A program made the position numbers and the translations under genes. Source: Prunus persica (Eukaryota; Streptophyta; Magnoliopsida; Rosales; Rosaceae). From it: a DNA stretch of 64,000 nt. Location of the stretch: positions 10,773,373 to 10,837,372 of the forward strand of contig NC_034013.1 in NCBI RefSeq assembly GCF_000346465.2, in the 5' to 3' direction. This document shows, one piece after another, positions 15,001 to 26,754 of this stretch (its first letter is position 1; every line of letters starts with the position of its first letter). The notes beneath the pieces are model-generated. The model was not told the origin of the DNA, did not search any database, and saw nothing but the letters and a program-made list of their open reading frames with translations.

Positions 15001-16940
15001 GATTAACCTACAAAAGTGAACAAAGAAGTTGTGCATGAGCTTCAGATATCTTACTCCTCGCCAAATCAATGGACTAACACATTATGAAACTTAACTAGCC
15101 GTAAGAAGTATTCATAGCAACTACCTGAATAGATTAGTAACAATCATCTTACCTGTACAGTGCAAGTCCTGAACATCATATCAAGTCCAAGCGTGCCAAC
15201 TTTTGGCATGTAATTTCTCATAATCTCATATCTTCCCTGAGCCAAAACACTCGATCAGTGTGCAGATAATCTAAGTATTGAAAGATAATCTAAGTATTGA
15301 AAGATTATGAAAAGGGGCATTATTAAAGCTAACAAGGCTACATTGGGCATCAAGGGACTGCAGTATGAAATTTAAAAGGAGAATGTGATATTAGCATCTA
15401 ATCATACGAGTTACAGCATTAGGGTGATGTGCGTTGGCATTCCTTTTCCTCTTTATAAAACTACTCAGAGGCTGTTTAAAGAGAAGTATTAAGAGTTCTT
15501 AATTAAATAAACTGCAATCTCTTCTACAACCTTCCAATAACAAAGAAAATGGAATAAAGTGCCTGATATGGCCTCGTCCACAGAAAACAACTACTTCAGT
15601 GTACAAGGCATGTTTCAGCATGTGCCATCTCAAGTCCTAACCTAAACAAATGTTGCAATTGTGCTTCACCGTATGGTTGAAAATATGATTAAACAATACC
15701 TTGGGCATTATAGGTATGTCCTTAATCCTCCATTTTGGCTGAAAACCAATTCCAAGAAATCCGATTCCCATTTCCTCTGTAACTGCTTTAACCTAAAAAA
15801 AAGTTAACAATGAACAAATTCACTTGCCAAAAAAAATTGAAAAGAAAGATACAGAAACTTCATTTATCAACTAGACTTTACTTAAAAGCAATCTATGCAT
15901 GAAGTGTGACCCTAGCTTGCATGTTAATTCCAAGGTCCAATTTTTCAGTTTTCACTGACCTGATAAAGGTGTGAATTGACTTCAGCACAAGTCTGATGTA
16001 GAGTCTCAAGAGGTGCACCACTAAGCTCAAATTGGCCTCCAGGCTCCAGCGATATGCTTTGCTTACCCTGGCCCACAATGTCAAATATTTTTTACTTTAA
16101 ATAACGAAAAATAAATGACAAGTGTTTCATGATAATTGATAATTAAATGGAAATACGAGGATACATAAGTCACAAAGGGAGGGATTTATAAATATTAACA
16201 TCCCTATAACAGATAATTAAAGGAAGTAAAACATATCAATAACACAAAATGTCATCCATATTGGAAGAGTAGAAGAAGAATAAGAATACCTGTTTGAGTC
16301 CAATAATCTTGTCGCCTTCCATGACTTTCTCCCAATCAAATCTCTCAGAAATTCCATTAAGCAACTCAGCTATTTGTTCATATTTCATAGGACGTAAGGT
16401 TTTTAGCTCAAAACCAAACTTCTCGTGCTCTGTACCAATTCTGAGGATGGAACAAGATTAAGTTTACAAATTATGATTGGTTATCCAACAAACTGGGTAC
16501 AGAGAGAGTGGTAAGATACAGAACATAAGAATCTAAATTATCATTGACTTTCAAGCCACATTGAAATAATAATGAGTTGATGTAAAATAAGGCAATAAAT
16601 ACCTCCAATTTTCCTTAGGCTTGCATCCAGAGGCAAGATACCCTACAAGATCCTCTTTCGTCAGAGGCTCTGTAACAATTACTGCATCTTCTGTGGGAGG
16701 ACTTGCAGCAACTATCACACTATGCCCTCTTTTATGTCCTAGTACTGCATCGTCTACATGCAAAATCTGTGTCTTCCTAGAAGAGAAACATGACACGGAA
16801 GAGAAGCCAATGCAATTTTCCTTCAACTTGGCTGCCTCTATATTGTTTGCCCTACTCAAACCCACATTTTGTCCACATTTATGCCGAAATATCTCAGTAC
16901 GGATGCAGTACGATGAACCCATTTGTAAAAGGAGTGCCAT
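12100..16940 (-). CDS. GSH1: Glutamate-cysteine ligase, canonical copy B
   Basis: First enzyme of glutathione synthesis, plastid-targeted. Fifteen minus-strand exons: 16603-16940, 16290-16440, 15960-16067, 15700-15792, 15153-15236, 14939-15007, 14791-14861, 14608-14676, 13826-13919, 13621-13710, 13456-13536, 13122-13214, 12438-12518, 12278-12347, 12100-12188. Total 1581 nt, 526 aa, close to the 522 aa I recall for Arabidopsis GSH1. Exons 2-15 match copy A in length exactly. The N-terminal roughly 85 residues are Ser/Arg/Lys-rich and precede [11 protein letters not shown], as expected for a transit peptide. All four switch cysteines are present: C190 (LHQTC), C353 (IDCTGM), C368 (KLSCIPG) and C410 (RLCALP), the counterparts of Arabidopsis C186, C349, C364 and C406. 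The start is the first ATG after a leader-intron acceptor. I take this to be the main enzyme. Confidence 0.96.
14148..14230. repeat. Short tandem repeat in GCL copy B intron
   Basis: An ATTCATTAA-AAACCATTCACGTAAA type unit of about 27 bp recurs three to four times imperfectly. It lies in the enlarged intron between exons 8 and 9, and no counterpart is seen in copy A. Confidence 0.6.
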
Positions 16941-17880
16941 GGACGCACCTGGAAAATTGGTATACAGCCTCTCAATTAACTACCTTGACAAATTTATGGG
17001 CATCAGATGAAAAAAAAAAAATTGAAATCAAATATCTTTATTGGAACCATCCCAAAGATCTACTGTTTTCCTAGCTAAGGCCTATATAAAATGATATACT
17101 TTCTTACACCGAGAATCATGCAAAACCTCGGTGAGCCTTAACTGGTTATCAGTGCGAAAGAGCACGCGCACACAGCACAACTAGTTGAAGAAATCCAATT
17201 GGACTTGCATCCCTTACACATCAAATACAGTGATGGCATATGGCCATTAAAATTTGTTTGTTCATAATGTCAATTCTCTTTTCATATATACTTTTCCACT
17301 TTTTCTTTCTCTTGAAAAATCTATCTTTGTAACCCCACTGACCAATTATTATATTCAATCACAACCACTTCATCATGTCCCCCAAAATAAAAGTATAAAA
17401 CTGCATTATTGAATGGCCCAACAAACGAACATTTATAAACAAATACATAAAAACAATAACATAGCTAATATCATAGGTAACAACTGTATTATCATAGCAT
17501 GCTAAAACTGAAAATTAAACATTTGACGATGAAATGTTCATTGAACTAAGTCATTCAAAACCCAGAAAGCGTGAATGCAACCTTCCAATGTAATTAAAAC
17601 AACCATACTAAAAAATTAGGACTCAAAAGATCAAAACTCTGGTTACTGTAGGCAGTGTAAGATGAATCCAATACGAAATTATACGACGAAGTAAATTCAT
17701 TGGAGGGTTACCTGGTAAGCTGCGAATACAATCGCAATTCAAATCTACGAATTTGCAGGAAGCTGCTGACTAGGGTTTTTGGTTTGCCCTCTGATCGAGA
17801 AATTCGAGAGAGAGAGGAGAGAGAGACTTTGGCTCCTCTGCTGATGAAAAGGGAGCGCAACTGTTTTTCGATGACAATTA
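16941..17880 (-). promoter_or_regulatory. Leader exons, 5'-UTR intron and promoter side of GCL copy B
   Basis: On the minus strand, CTTACCAG followed by GTAACC gives a good donor at 17711/17710 ending a leader exon. TTTTCCAG is a good acceptor at 16949, eight bases before the exon-1 ATG. The proposed leader intron is 16949-17711 (763 nt). The leader exon from about 17712 to about 17860 is CT-rich on the minus strand, a usual plant leader character. In copy A the equivalent acceptor reads TTTTCGAG and the leader exon is not recognisable. Confidence 0.6.
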
Positions 17881-18290
17881 AATAGTGCGGCATAAAGTGT
17901 TCCTATACTGGTGGTCCATTTGTCCTCAATGCCGCCACTTCAGCACGGTATAGATTCTCAGCTGCTCATAATCCATTTTCTTTTTAGTAAATTTAGGTTT
18001 TACCCATAAAAAAACTTTCACTTTTGGAAAAAGCCAAAGCTTTTTCAAAAAAGACAGAAAAACCTCTCAACTTTCAAACAAAAGACATGCAAATGTAAAG
18101 GATTCCTTAGGAAATCAAAAAATAAATAAGGGCAATTTTGTCCATTTTGGCTTCTTTTAAAAATTTTCTCTCTCCTTTGGGCTTTTCCAAAGTCTCCCTT
18201 TCTTTTTTCTTATTTGGGCTGACAACAACCCATTTTTTCTTTTGTTAAGAAACTGTTTTGCGGACTAAGCAAGGTTATTAAGAAGGTTAA

Positions 18291-18569
18291 TCTATGTATA
18301 TAAAGCAAAATGCAGAAAATGGTGAAACATTCAAAATACCATAAAATGTCCTTGGTTAATGCAAACATTAAGAATTGAAATTATTAATTAAATGAGGATA
18401 GTATAGTAAATTCACACTTTTCATATTTAAAAAAAGAAAAATCAAATAATAAATCCAATTTTTATGGAACACAACTACCCATTATTTTTTTAATTCTAAA
18501 ATAAATTTAAATTTAAAAAAAAATAAAAAAAGCCTCTTGCAGGCGCGGAAGCACGTGCGGAGAGGCTAG
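18291..18569 (+). mobile_element. Small non-autonomous Helitron-like element
   Basis: The 5' end reads TCTATGTATATAAAGC, preceded by A at 18290. The 3' end is GC-rich and finishes in GGCTAG followed by T at 18570. Helitrons insert between A and T, start with TC and end with CTRR after a GC-rich hairpin. Here GCCTCT and AGAGGC can pair around a GCGCGGAAGCACGTGCG loop. The interior is AT-rich with no coding capacity. There is no target duplication, as expected for this class. Ends are judged by eye only. Confidence 0.5.
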
Positions 18570-19188
18570 TGATGGATAAAGGTAAGATAATTACCATATA
18601 ACGATACGCTACGAATGTATGACACTAATTAGAATTTAGGTCAGTAAATATAGTACAAATAGTAGCATTCTAATGAAAAGCAAAGCTTGACTTGATAATG
18701 GGATAATTACGGTAAAAAAGAATAAGGAAATGGCTTATGACGCTTGTATTTCAAATGGGCTAAAAAGAGTACCTTTTTTATTTTAATAAATTGTATTTTT
18801 TTTTAAATCTCTCACCACTTGGCTCTAAAACAATGAAAACGGAGATAAACAAATGGTTGTATACATGCAAATTTCAGATCTCTATTCCTATTTACTTGTA
18901 CAAAAATGATAATTACATATAAAACGCATGCCAATTCCTTCTATCCTATCATTTTATAAAGAACTATGTTGAAATGAGATCACAAAATGGGGAAAAATGA
19001 GAACTACAAAACATGTGTAATTCATACATATACATGTTTGAGTGTGGATAAACAAAAAGATCCTCAGTCCGTGTACATGCTAATTTCTTCTTGGCATTAC
19101 ATGAGCCCCAATTTGTGCAAATTTTGGTACCACTCATACCCACAGCCACACAGGATGTGGTTGATGTCAATTTGATGTTCTCAACAAA

Positions 19189-19192
<4 letters not shown>

Positions 19193-19232
<40 letters not shown>
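19193..19232. repeat. (TC)n microsatellite, about 20 units
   Basis: Uninterrupted CT/TC run in intergenic DNA. Confidence 0.97.
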
Positions 19233-19235
<3 letters not shown>

Positions 19236-21136
19236 TTAGGTCTGGACCATCCAATGGACCCAACAAAAACAATCAATTACAAAGAAAAAAGCTTTGTGAT
19301 TATGACTTTGTGAGGTATTTGATGACGGCACCAGACATATATTCTAATTATATACACTAATTAATACAAATATTGAATATAATATGACTAACCTAGTGGA
19401 ATCTCAATTATGAATCACAATGGGTTTTCACATTGCCAAAGAAATTAGAGTCCCATAAGGCATTTCCTGAGCCCAAAAAAAAAGGACCAACAAGGGCTGA
19501 CCTCCATGGAAGGGTAAAATTGTCATTAAAAAATTCACTCACAACAAAGCCACGCTTAAGTCTCGAACTCGCCACAAATATATATAGTCATCAACTCAAA
19601 ACCTCCTCCAATCAAATAAAATCAACTACTTCTAAACACCAAAAATCAATTGGTATTAAGTCTCCCTTATTAAAATCATGGGCCACACCAGAATGATGTA
19701 GGTTTATCACTTTTGACAATGTGGATTCCAAATGGAGCTTTTTCATGCATGCTAATGTTGATTCTTTTTATTTTTAATTCCATCGGCTATCTCTAAATAC
19801 AAGCATATAAGAAGCATGTGGGTGATAGATACATAATCATGTTGTCTTTGCATCACATCACATGGATTGTACACTCGATCCACTAAACAAATAATGTACT
19901 AGTAATTAACTGTTTAATTGTTTAATTGTTTGTACGACAAGAATAGTCACTTGTTTCACGGGGGAGGCAGCGGCTTTAAGGATCACTTTGGTATTCAACT
20001 TATTTGGTCAACACTCAACAACCCCTTTATAGCCTGATCTCATTATCATAATATTTACTAAACTCTCGAGCAAAATGAGACCTCATTTTCGAACGGATGG
20101 GAATCAAGAAATTTGAATCTAACAATAATCAGAGTGAAAAAAAAAAATTAATATCATTCAAAACACTCTTGAAATTTTCAATATTCATTATAATTCATGG
20201 AACTTTGAATTTTTGGAATTTTTTGGAATTTTTTAAAGAAAGTTTTATAAAGTAGTTCGAAATTTAGAACATGCCTAATAATTTGAGAGGTTAAAATCGA
20301 CTCAAAATTGAAAATTCATTTTGAAAACCCAAGGAAACAATACATTTTGTTCTTCACAGAACAACTCGTTTATATCTTTTTTTCAATCATTAGATCATAT
20401 TTGTGTGTCAATATGAATTTAGCGCTTATAGGTAGTTCAAACTTGAAACCTCAATATATTTTAGATTTTGGATTTTCAGAATTATAAGATGCATTCCAAT
20501 TCTAAATATGATCCATAATTCTTTTGGAGTTTTAAAATTTTGGATATCAAAATTTATTTTCTTGAAAATTTTCGAATCGAAATTGGTCAAAAATTGGAAT
20601 TTTTCTTGTCCAACTTACACCCCTTACTAAATCCCATTAGAAGGAAGAAAGTATATGGAGCGCTAAGAATAAGGAGAATTGAGCTGAAGCCCACTCAAAC
20701 TTTGTTGGGCTTAGAAGAAGAAGAAGGATCTGTATCTATTGGAACAGAGGATGGCCCATACTTAGAAGCCCATCTCCCTTAAAAGCTTAAACGTTTGCTT
20801 CAACACTACACACCAAATAGATAGATTACTAGCTTCTAATAGCAATAGGGATCTTCTAAAAGATTAAAGAGGTGAATAACAACACCAAAATAATTGTGAC
20901 AGAAGCAGCACCAAATTATATTAGATGTTCTATTCATATATATCGTACAGAAATACTTACATGATAACAAGAAGATAGTCCAATGCAGACCACCTGAAAT
21001 ACTTCATACTTCTTTTTTTCTTCACTTGCTACTTCCCCACTTTTTTCTTCTTTTTTTTCTTATACACAGCATTGTTGATATAAAACTATATCATCAAGAA
21101 TCAAATTAAGAATAAGCGTCTGTACATTTTACAGGG

Positions 21137-22276
21137 TTACCGGAAATTATCATCAAATGTTACCCTGGTTGACGGAGATGGATCGTCTTCTTCTTCCATT
21201 TCCAACTCTGGTTCCCCTGACCCAAATTCAGTGGATTCAATAACAGCAAGATTCTTCAAATCAACCACAGATAGCTCGTCCAAGCGCCTAACCACCAGGT
21301 CTGCAGCTGCAAGCTCATATACAGGATGCTTGCTAGCAACAGCCACACACTTCATCCGGGCGTCATGGGCAGCCTCAACCGTTTGGTTTGAGTTCCCAAA
21401 CACAATGCAGCGCTCAGGTATGAATTTTAGAAGTTGTGCCGCATACTCAAACATTTCTGGATCAGGCTTCCCCCTTTGAACATCTTCTGCAGCTACCATC
21501 ACATTGAAGTATCCTTCAATACCAATATTTCCAATTGCAGCCTCTAGAGTTTTTCTTGGACGTGTAGAGACCAGCGCCATCGGTATGTTGTAATGCATCA
21601 AAAAATTCACAAACTCTCTTGATCCAGCTCGCAATCTATATATCCCACCCTGCAAAGCTTGGTAAATGTCTTCCTTTCGAGTAGCCATTCTTCTCATCTG
21701 TGCTGGGTCTCTTGACCAGCAGAGAACTTCAGAAATTGCCTGTTCATTCTTCATACCTTCTATTCTTCTAAGCATGAAAGCTGGAGGAGGAGACTTTCCT
21801 TCTTCTTGAGAAAGAGCCAGCCAGGCTTGCTTCTCAAGATCAGTATTGTCTTCAATCAGAACTCCTTCCCATTCGAATATGGCAACTAGCCAACCACTAC
21901 CCATCCGTTCTTGTCGAAGCAAGGGATTGTGTAGCGAAGGGTTATCTGCTTTATTCTCTGGTGGCCACAAACCAGGTTTTCGATCTACACTGGTATCGGT
22001 AGGATAATCCCATTTCTTGGGAATCCTATCCTCCTTGAATGAATAGGTCTCTTTCGCTAGCTCCATTGCAAGGGCCTTAATTGATGAATTTTTTGAGCGA
22101 TCAACTCTCAACTTTGGCAAAGGAGGAGCCATAGTAATCCTTCTACCAAGAATTTCTGCCATCGGGAACCGACAGTTATCCGAAGACCTCCTCTTGTTAG
22201 AGACATCCTTAATGAAAGCTCCTGTATAGAGCGGCCGGTGCCCAAGAAGAGATGTTGAAGTAATTGATTCAGCCAT
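21137..22276 (-). CDS. PYRP2: Riboflavin-pathway phosphatase of the HAD family, PYRP2-like
   Basis: Predicted chloroplast 5-amino-6-(5-phospho-D-ribitylamino)uracil phosphatase, which removes phosphate before lumazine synthase in riboflavin synthesis. Single exon of 379 aa. The start is the ATG at 22276 (MAESITSTSLLGH); the frame is open upstream only to a TTG. Residues 1 to about 70 are basic and Ser-rich, as for a transit peptide. The HAD core spans about 128-350. Motif I is FEWEGVLIEDN (E135, E137), motif II LVSTRPR, motif III RGKPDPEMF (K270) and motif IV IVFGNSNQT. The usual motif-I Asp pair is therefore Glu and the motif-IV Asp is Asn, as I remember it also being in Arabidopsis At4g11570, so this looks like a family trait and not decay. 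The tail is acidic (EPELEMEEEDD). Confidence 0.9.
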   Translation of the reverse strand: MAESITSTSLLGHRPLYTGAFIKDVSNKRRSSDNCRFPMAEILGRRITMAPPLPKLRVDRSKNSSIKALAMELAKETYSFKEDRIPKKWDYPTDTSVDRKPGLWPPENKADNPSLHNPLLRQERMGSGWLVAIFEWEGVLIEDNTDLEKQAWLALSQEEGKSPPPAFMLRRIEGMKNEQAISEVLCWSRDPAQMRRMATRKEDIYQALQGGIYRLRAGSREFVNFLMHYNIPMALVSTRPRKTLEAAIGNIGIEGYFNVMVAAEDVQRGKPDPEMFEYAAQLLKFIPERCIVFGNSNQTVEAAHDARMKCVAVASKHPVYELAAADLVVRRLDELSVVDLKNLAVIESTEFGSGEPELEMEEEDDPSPSTRVTFDDNFR

Positions 22277-23110
22277 TCTTGACAAATACCTCAACCAAGC
22301 TAAACTTGTATAACTTAAGAATTCTAACTTATGCTAAAAACCCTTTTGAATTTCAGCTAAACTCAACAGTTATAAGCCAAACTTGAGCCAGATAACAATC
22401 AATTCCTTTCCAATTGAGGATTTAAAACCACAACTCAACTGTTCTTGTCAGGTCAAATAACCCCATATTTTCCTTTCCAATTGAGGATTTAAAACCACAA
22501 CTCAACTGTTCTTGTCAGGTCAAATAACCCCATATTTTGTTAAAACTGAGTCCTAATTATTCTTTACCAAATCCAGCTATGCTGTCAAAGAACCATAAAA
22601 AAAGGTTCCCTTGAAGCAAAAACTAAGCATAACCCATTAGAACCATCAACCCAAATCCCCCAAATTAACACCACCCACAGCTTAAAAGCTATTAAAAATC
22701 CAACCCCAAAAAGCAAAAAGCTGAAAACAAATTGAATTGAAATATACAGAATATACCGAGCAAAGACCAAGTCTTATTAACTCTAGAATTAATCAGATTT
22801 CACTCACAAACCAGCCCAACTAGACAGAAACTAAGATATATATATATACAATTTACAAAAACGTAGACTTTTGCTATATTACAATAGGAATATAAAATTT
22901 ATAAACCTTATATATAAAGGAAAACCTGGGGAAGGACCAAAGGGTTGGATGAAGAATTGGAGGTCTGAGATATCACAGAGAGAGAGAGATTGAAATTCCT
23001 CAGCAGCGGATTAGATGAATCTCTCCCCTTTTTTGCGTTTGTTGAAGAAGGTGTTTTTCTGTGGCTTATAAATTGTGGAGAAAATGCTCGGGGAGAGAGA
23101 GAGAAAGAGC
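22277..23110 (-). promoter_or_regulatory. Upstream and leader region of the PYRP2 gene
   Basis: On the minus strand an AATTTATAAGCC stretch near 23060-23072 is a plausible TATA box with a CT-rich transcribed side below it (about 22980-23040). A leader intron between about 22930 and the ATG is likely, but I could not fix its borders. The region contains a perfect 67-bp tandem duplication (22404-22537). Confidence 0.35.
22404..22537. repeat. Perfect 67-bp tandem duplication
   Basis: The unit beginning TCCTTTCCAATTGAGG and ending ACCCCATATTT occurs at 22404-22470 and again at 22471-22537 with no differences seen. It lies 130-260 bases upstream of the PYRP2 start codon. Confidence 0.95.
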
Positions 23111-24060
23111 GGTGATGCCGGCAAAAGAAACCAGCTTAAGGACACGTGTCGGTGATTAGGTTTGATAACTAATAGTGTACAGATAAAAAGGCATTCCTTT
23201 TCCTTTTGGACAAAACATTCGGTACTCACCAAATTTTTGGTAACCAACAGATGATGTGGTAATATTTTATTTTCTTTAAATTTATGATATTTCCATGTTT
23301 TGGATTGGAGAGCATATTCCTCTTCTTTCTTTTTTTTCCTTTTTTTTATATTTATAATCCATATATATATATATATTATCTGTTTGTTTTTCATTGCAAT
23401 ATTCAATGAATGTATCCTTTTACGTTTAGGTTATGAATGGACCGATTTTGATTATTCTTGTGATTATAGGATGATTCTTCCAAAATACTAATTATACCCT
23501 TATCTACATTCCTTTTGTGGAAGACATAAGGAATGTAGAAGACATAAGGAATGTAGATACCACTAGTATAGTGGTATGATGTATTTACTCTCTCCGACAA
23601 GGTTTTGGGTTCAAGTCCTAGCATCCGTGTAGTGTGTGTGAGTTTAATATGTCATCGCCCATCTCAATAGAAAATGTCCTAAAAAATAAAAATAAAAAAA
23701 ATAAAAAAGGAGTGTGCACAATTACTTTTTGGCAAGAGCAATTTTGACCTTCTTTTTTTTTTTTTATCCTGAAAAATAATATTACAAAGAAAAGTCACAA
23801 GAATAAATTGATCTTAAGCGATCGAAGTTGAAAGCTTTCTCACACAACTGAGAATACCTATATTAGTAAATAAACGCATCAGTTACAAAATTACCTTCCT
23901 TCCATGAGTACATGTCGAAACAAAAAGAAGATTGAAAGAATAAAATGAAATTAGCTCAATTTTTCTATTAGATAAATGTTAAGAATAGTTTACTAGAGCC
24001 TAGACCCCTCTCTACCAAAAAAACACTCCTAGAGCCGTTTTCTCTTTGAGGAGGGAGGAA
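23111..24060. other. Intergenic DNA upstream of PYRP2
   Basis: AT-rich, no gene seen. Contains a short TA run near 23360-23376, a 19-bp direct repeat (GAAGACATAAGGAATGTA, twice at about 23520-23556) and a SINE-like element. Confidence 0.7.
23560..23709 (+). mobile_element. tRNA-derived SINE
   Basis: An A-box-like CACTAGTATAGTGGTATG is followed by a B box, GGGTTCAAGTCCTAG, about 45 bases later, then a short body (GTGTAGTGTGTGTGAGTTTAATATG) and an A-rich tail of AAAAAATAAAA type. This is the layout of a Pol III-transcribed plant SINE. A related copy lies at 27833-27946. Confidence 0.65.
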
Positions 24061-24084
24061 GTCATTGTTTTTCATCCCCTCTCT

Positions 24085-25140
24085 TAGTGCCGATTTCACT
24101 GTGAGGGGGGAGGAAGAACAATTTCTTCCTCCCTTCTCTTTTCTTCTCCTCTTCCCCTATTTTCAGAGACACAAGGTTTCCCCTACTTGTCTTTGTTTCA
24201 TTATGATTTTCCTCCATCACAGGCAGCTGCGTCTCGACGTCGGATCTCTACCCTCATCCATTTTGTGGTTCCTTTATATTTGGAATAAGTTGCAGAGATT
24301 CATTAAGTTCTCTATGTAGTTTTCACATCTCTTTTTGTGAGAGTTTTCCACCTCTCTTTTTGTGAGAGTTTTCCACCTCACCTTTGTGAGAGCTTTTCAC
24401 CTCTCCTTTGTGAGAGCTTTATTTGTATTGTTATGGCTTAAATTTTTCAAGCTTTATCTATTTTTGATTATTCTGAGTTTACAATCTTAGTTGGGATGCC
24501 TATGTAAGAGTTTCTTCGATCATGCGTAATCATTAGTAGAGGCACACCAGATTGTCTTAATTTTTATGTTAGATCGCTCCGTTATTGTAATGATCCCTTG
24601 TGGCTAGTAGCTTTTTTGACTGAATTATGAATGCAATCATTTTTTATTTATTTATAGAAATTCTGGAATTGCATTCATAATTTAACCAAAAAAGCCAATA
24701 GCCACAAAGAGCCATTACAATAACAGAGTAATCTAACATTAAAATTAAGAAAATATAGGGTTCCTCCATTAACGATCAAGCATGATCAAAGAAACTCTGG
24801 TACAGGCATCCTAACTAAGATTGCAAACTCAGAACAATCAAAAATATATAAAGCTTAAAAAGACCAAGCCATAATAAAACAAATCAAACTCTCACAAAGA
24901 AGAGCTGGAAAGATCTCACAAAGAAAAGGTGAAAAACTCTCACAAAAGGAAAGATGAAAACTACACATAAATTCAAAGAATCTAAGCGACTTATTCCAAA
25001 CATCAAGAAGCATTTGCTTGTGCTGAATAGAGGAAAATCATTACAAAATGAAGACAAATAAGGGAAATCTTTTGTCTCTGAAAATTGAGGAGAAGGGAGG
25101 AAGGGAAAAGGGGAGAGGGAAGAATGGAGAGAACAGAGGA
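24085..25140. repeat. Foldback: roughly 0.5-kb imperfect inverted repeat
   Basis: The left arm (about 24085-24640) and right arm (about 24668-25140) are reverse complements at roughly 80-85% by eye. They are separated by only about 27 bases of T-rich loop. Matching landmarks are TGAATTATGAATGCAATC against its complement at 24675, TAGTTGGGATGCCTATGTA against 24803-24825, and the CTCACAAAG-type words in both arms. The outer ends are pyrimidine-rich (left) and purine-rich (right). The arm's inner end (TTGTAATGATCC...ATGAATGCAATC) resembles the 3' end of a plant LINE, so the structure may be two tail-to-tail retroelement copies. A transcript through it would form a long hairpin. Confidence 0.85.
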
Positions 25141-26754
25141 GATATGAGGGTTTGAAGGAGGAGATGGGCTTGCTTCAAACCTCAGGGAGTGGTTTTATCG
25201 AATTATGTTCTCTGCATATCCAAAACTAATTTAATGCTAACAAAGGTTATAAAGGTATTTTATCTTATGAATTAAATTTAAAAAATATATAATTGTTTAT
25301 TTTTGGGTTTCTTTTGGGTATGTTTACGCATGGATATTTCTAATAAATAATAACCATACTTATTATTAACTTTAGTGGGTAAGCTTTCTTTGAAATGGTT
25401 AGATGTTTGCATTGTCCTATGGTCAATTAGAATCCTAGATTAGCCACCTAATTTTCTATGTAAAATAATGACTTCGCCATCTCCTCGTCACCAATTGAAC
25501 ACGATAAAAAGGTTGCAATTTGTGAATATGCCTTTTTAATTGAGGAAACGACATGGAAAGAATGAGAGGAAGGTGGGAGAGCTGGGAAAAACAAGGAGAG
25601 GAGTTTACTTCATGTAGTCACCATCAAGATGAAGCAGTCCATATCACAAACTCTTGCCTTTGATTAGTTAATTTGCAGGTTTAATTCCACACGCATGCGG
25701 CATGCCTTTCTCATTACTTCCTTTAATATATAATAATATAATATATATATTTTATATAAATTCCAAAAGGAACAACTGTAAATGAAGGTCATGATTTAAA
25801 CTTCTACCAATCATATGCGACAATTATTTCAAAATCACCAAACTCAAAATTGTTTTGAACTCTGAAAACAAAACACGACACTATTCAACTATGGCTTGCA
25901 ACGGTGCAAATTATGTATGCTCGGGAAGGTCAAAGCATTGCCAAACCATATACACATATATATATCGGATCGTTGAAATAAATTTTGTAGTGGATCTTAA
26001 AAGATATTCACCGAATAAAATTATTTTAGACATTCTTAAATATAATGAAATTATATACGCACACACAAAAATATTTATGACACAATAGTATGTAGATAAA
26101 TTATCAATACAAGAAGGCATAAACTACTGTATAACTGTTTTTAATTATTTGAGTTATAAATTTGTCGGCGATATTTGCACTTAAAAGGTTTTGTTTTTTC
26201 CCTATATGATTGAATAATTCTATTATGATAGGTGGAATAAATACGTGGTCCTACTACGACTTATGGTGCAGAAAATAGCAAAGAAGAGAGAGCACCAAGG
26301 ATAAGTACAAAATAGGTGCTGGGGGCCCTGATTTTGGAAGCGTGAAGATCCTTCGAAGTGTCTGTGCAAAGCGAAAGCAATACCAGATTCATCTCCGGTA
26401 ATCCCAGGTTGGAGAAGAGCCAAGTCAGCCATTTCAACAGGATTCACCTTTGCCACGATATTACTCCCAAAAACAAAAACTCCCAAAAAAGAAATTGTTG
26501 GAATAGGTCGGTTCTAATGTTTGGGCCCATCTCTTCGGAGAAACTTCTCCAATGAACACTACACAACTTATCAGTTGTAGACATTTATATTAACAGTTGA
26601 CAATCATTCAAGTTGAAAGTTATCGCAAGTACAATTTGTAAGTGTTAAAAAAAATGCATTCCTAATCGTTCATGTTTTATTTGGGCATTATATCGCGATA
26701 TAATCGATAATATCTCGATATGAAACTGAAAAATAAATGAAAATTGTTGAGAAA

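Larger units (their letters stand above)
17881..21136. other. Gene-poor intergenic region
   Basis: AT-rich with no supported coding region. It contains a Helitron-like element (18291-18569), a TC microsatellite and, near 20190-20600, poly-A/T-rich words built on TTTTGGAATTTT. The last 150 bases are the 3' UTR side of the PYRP2 gene. Confidence 0.7.

Noticed and set aside
22277..22294. PYRP2 start six codons further upstream
   Set aside because: That codon is TTG; the first ATG is at 22276 and gives the family-like MAES start.
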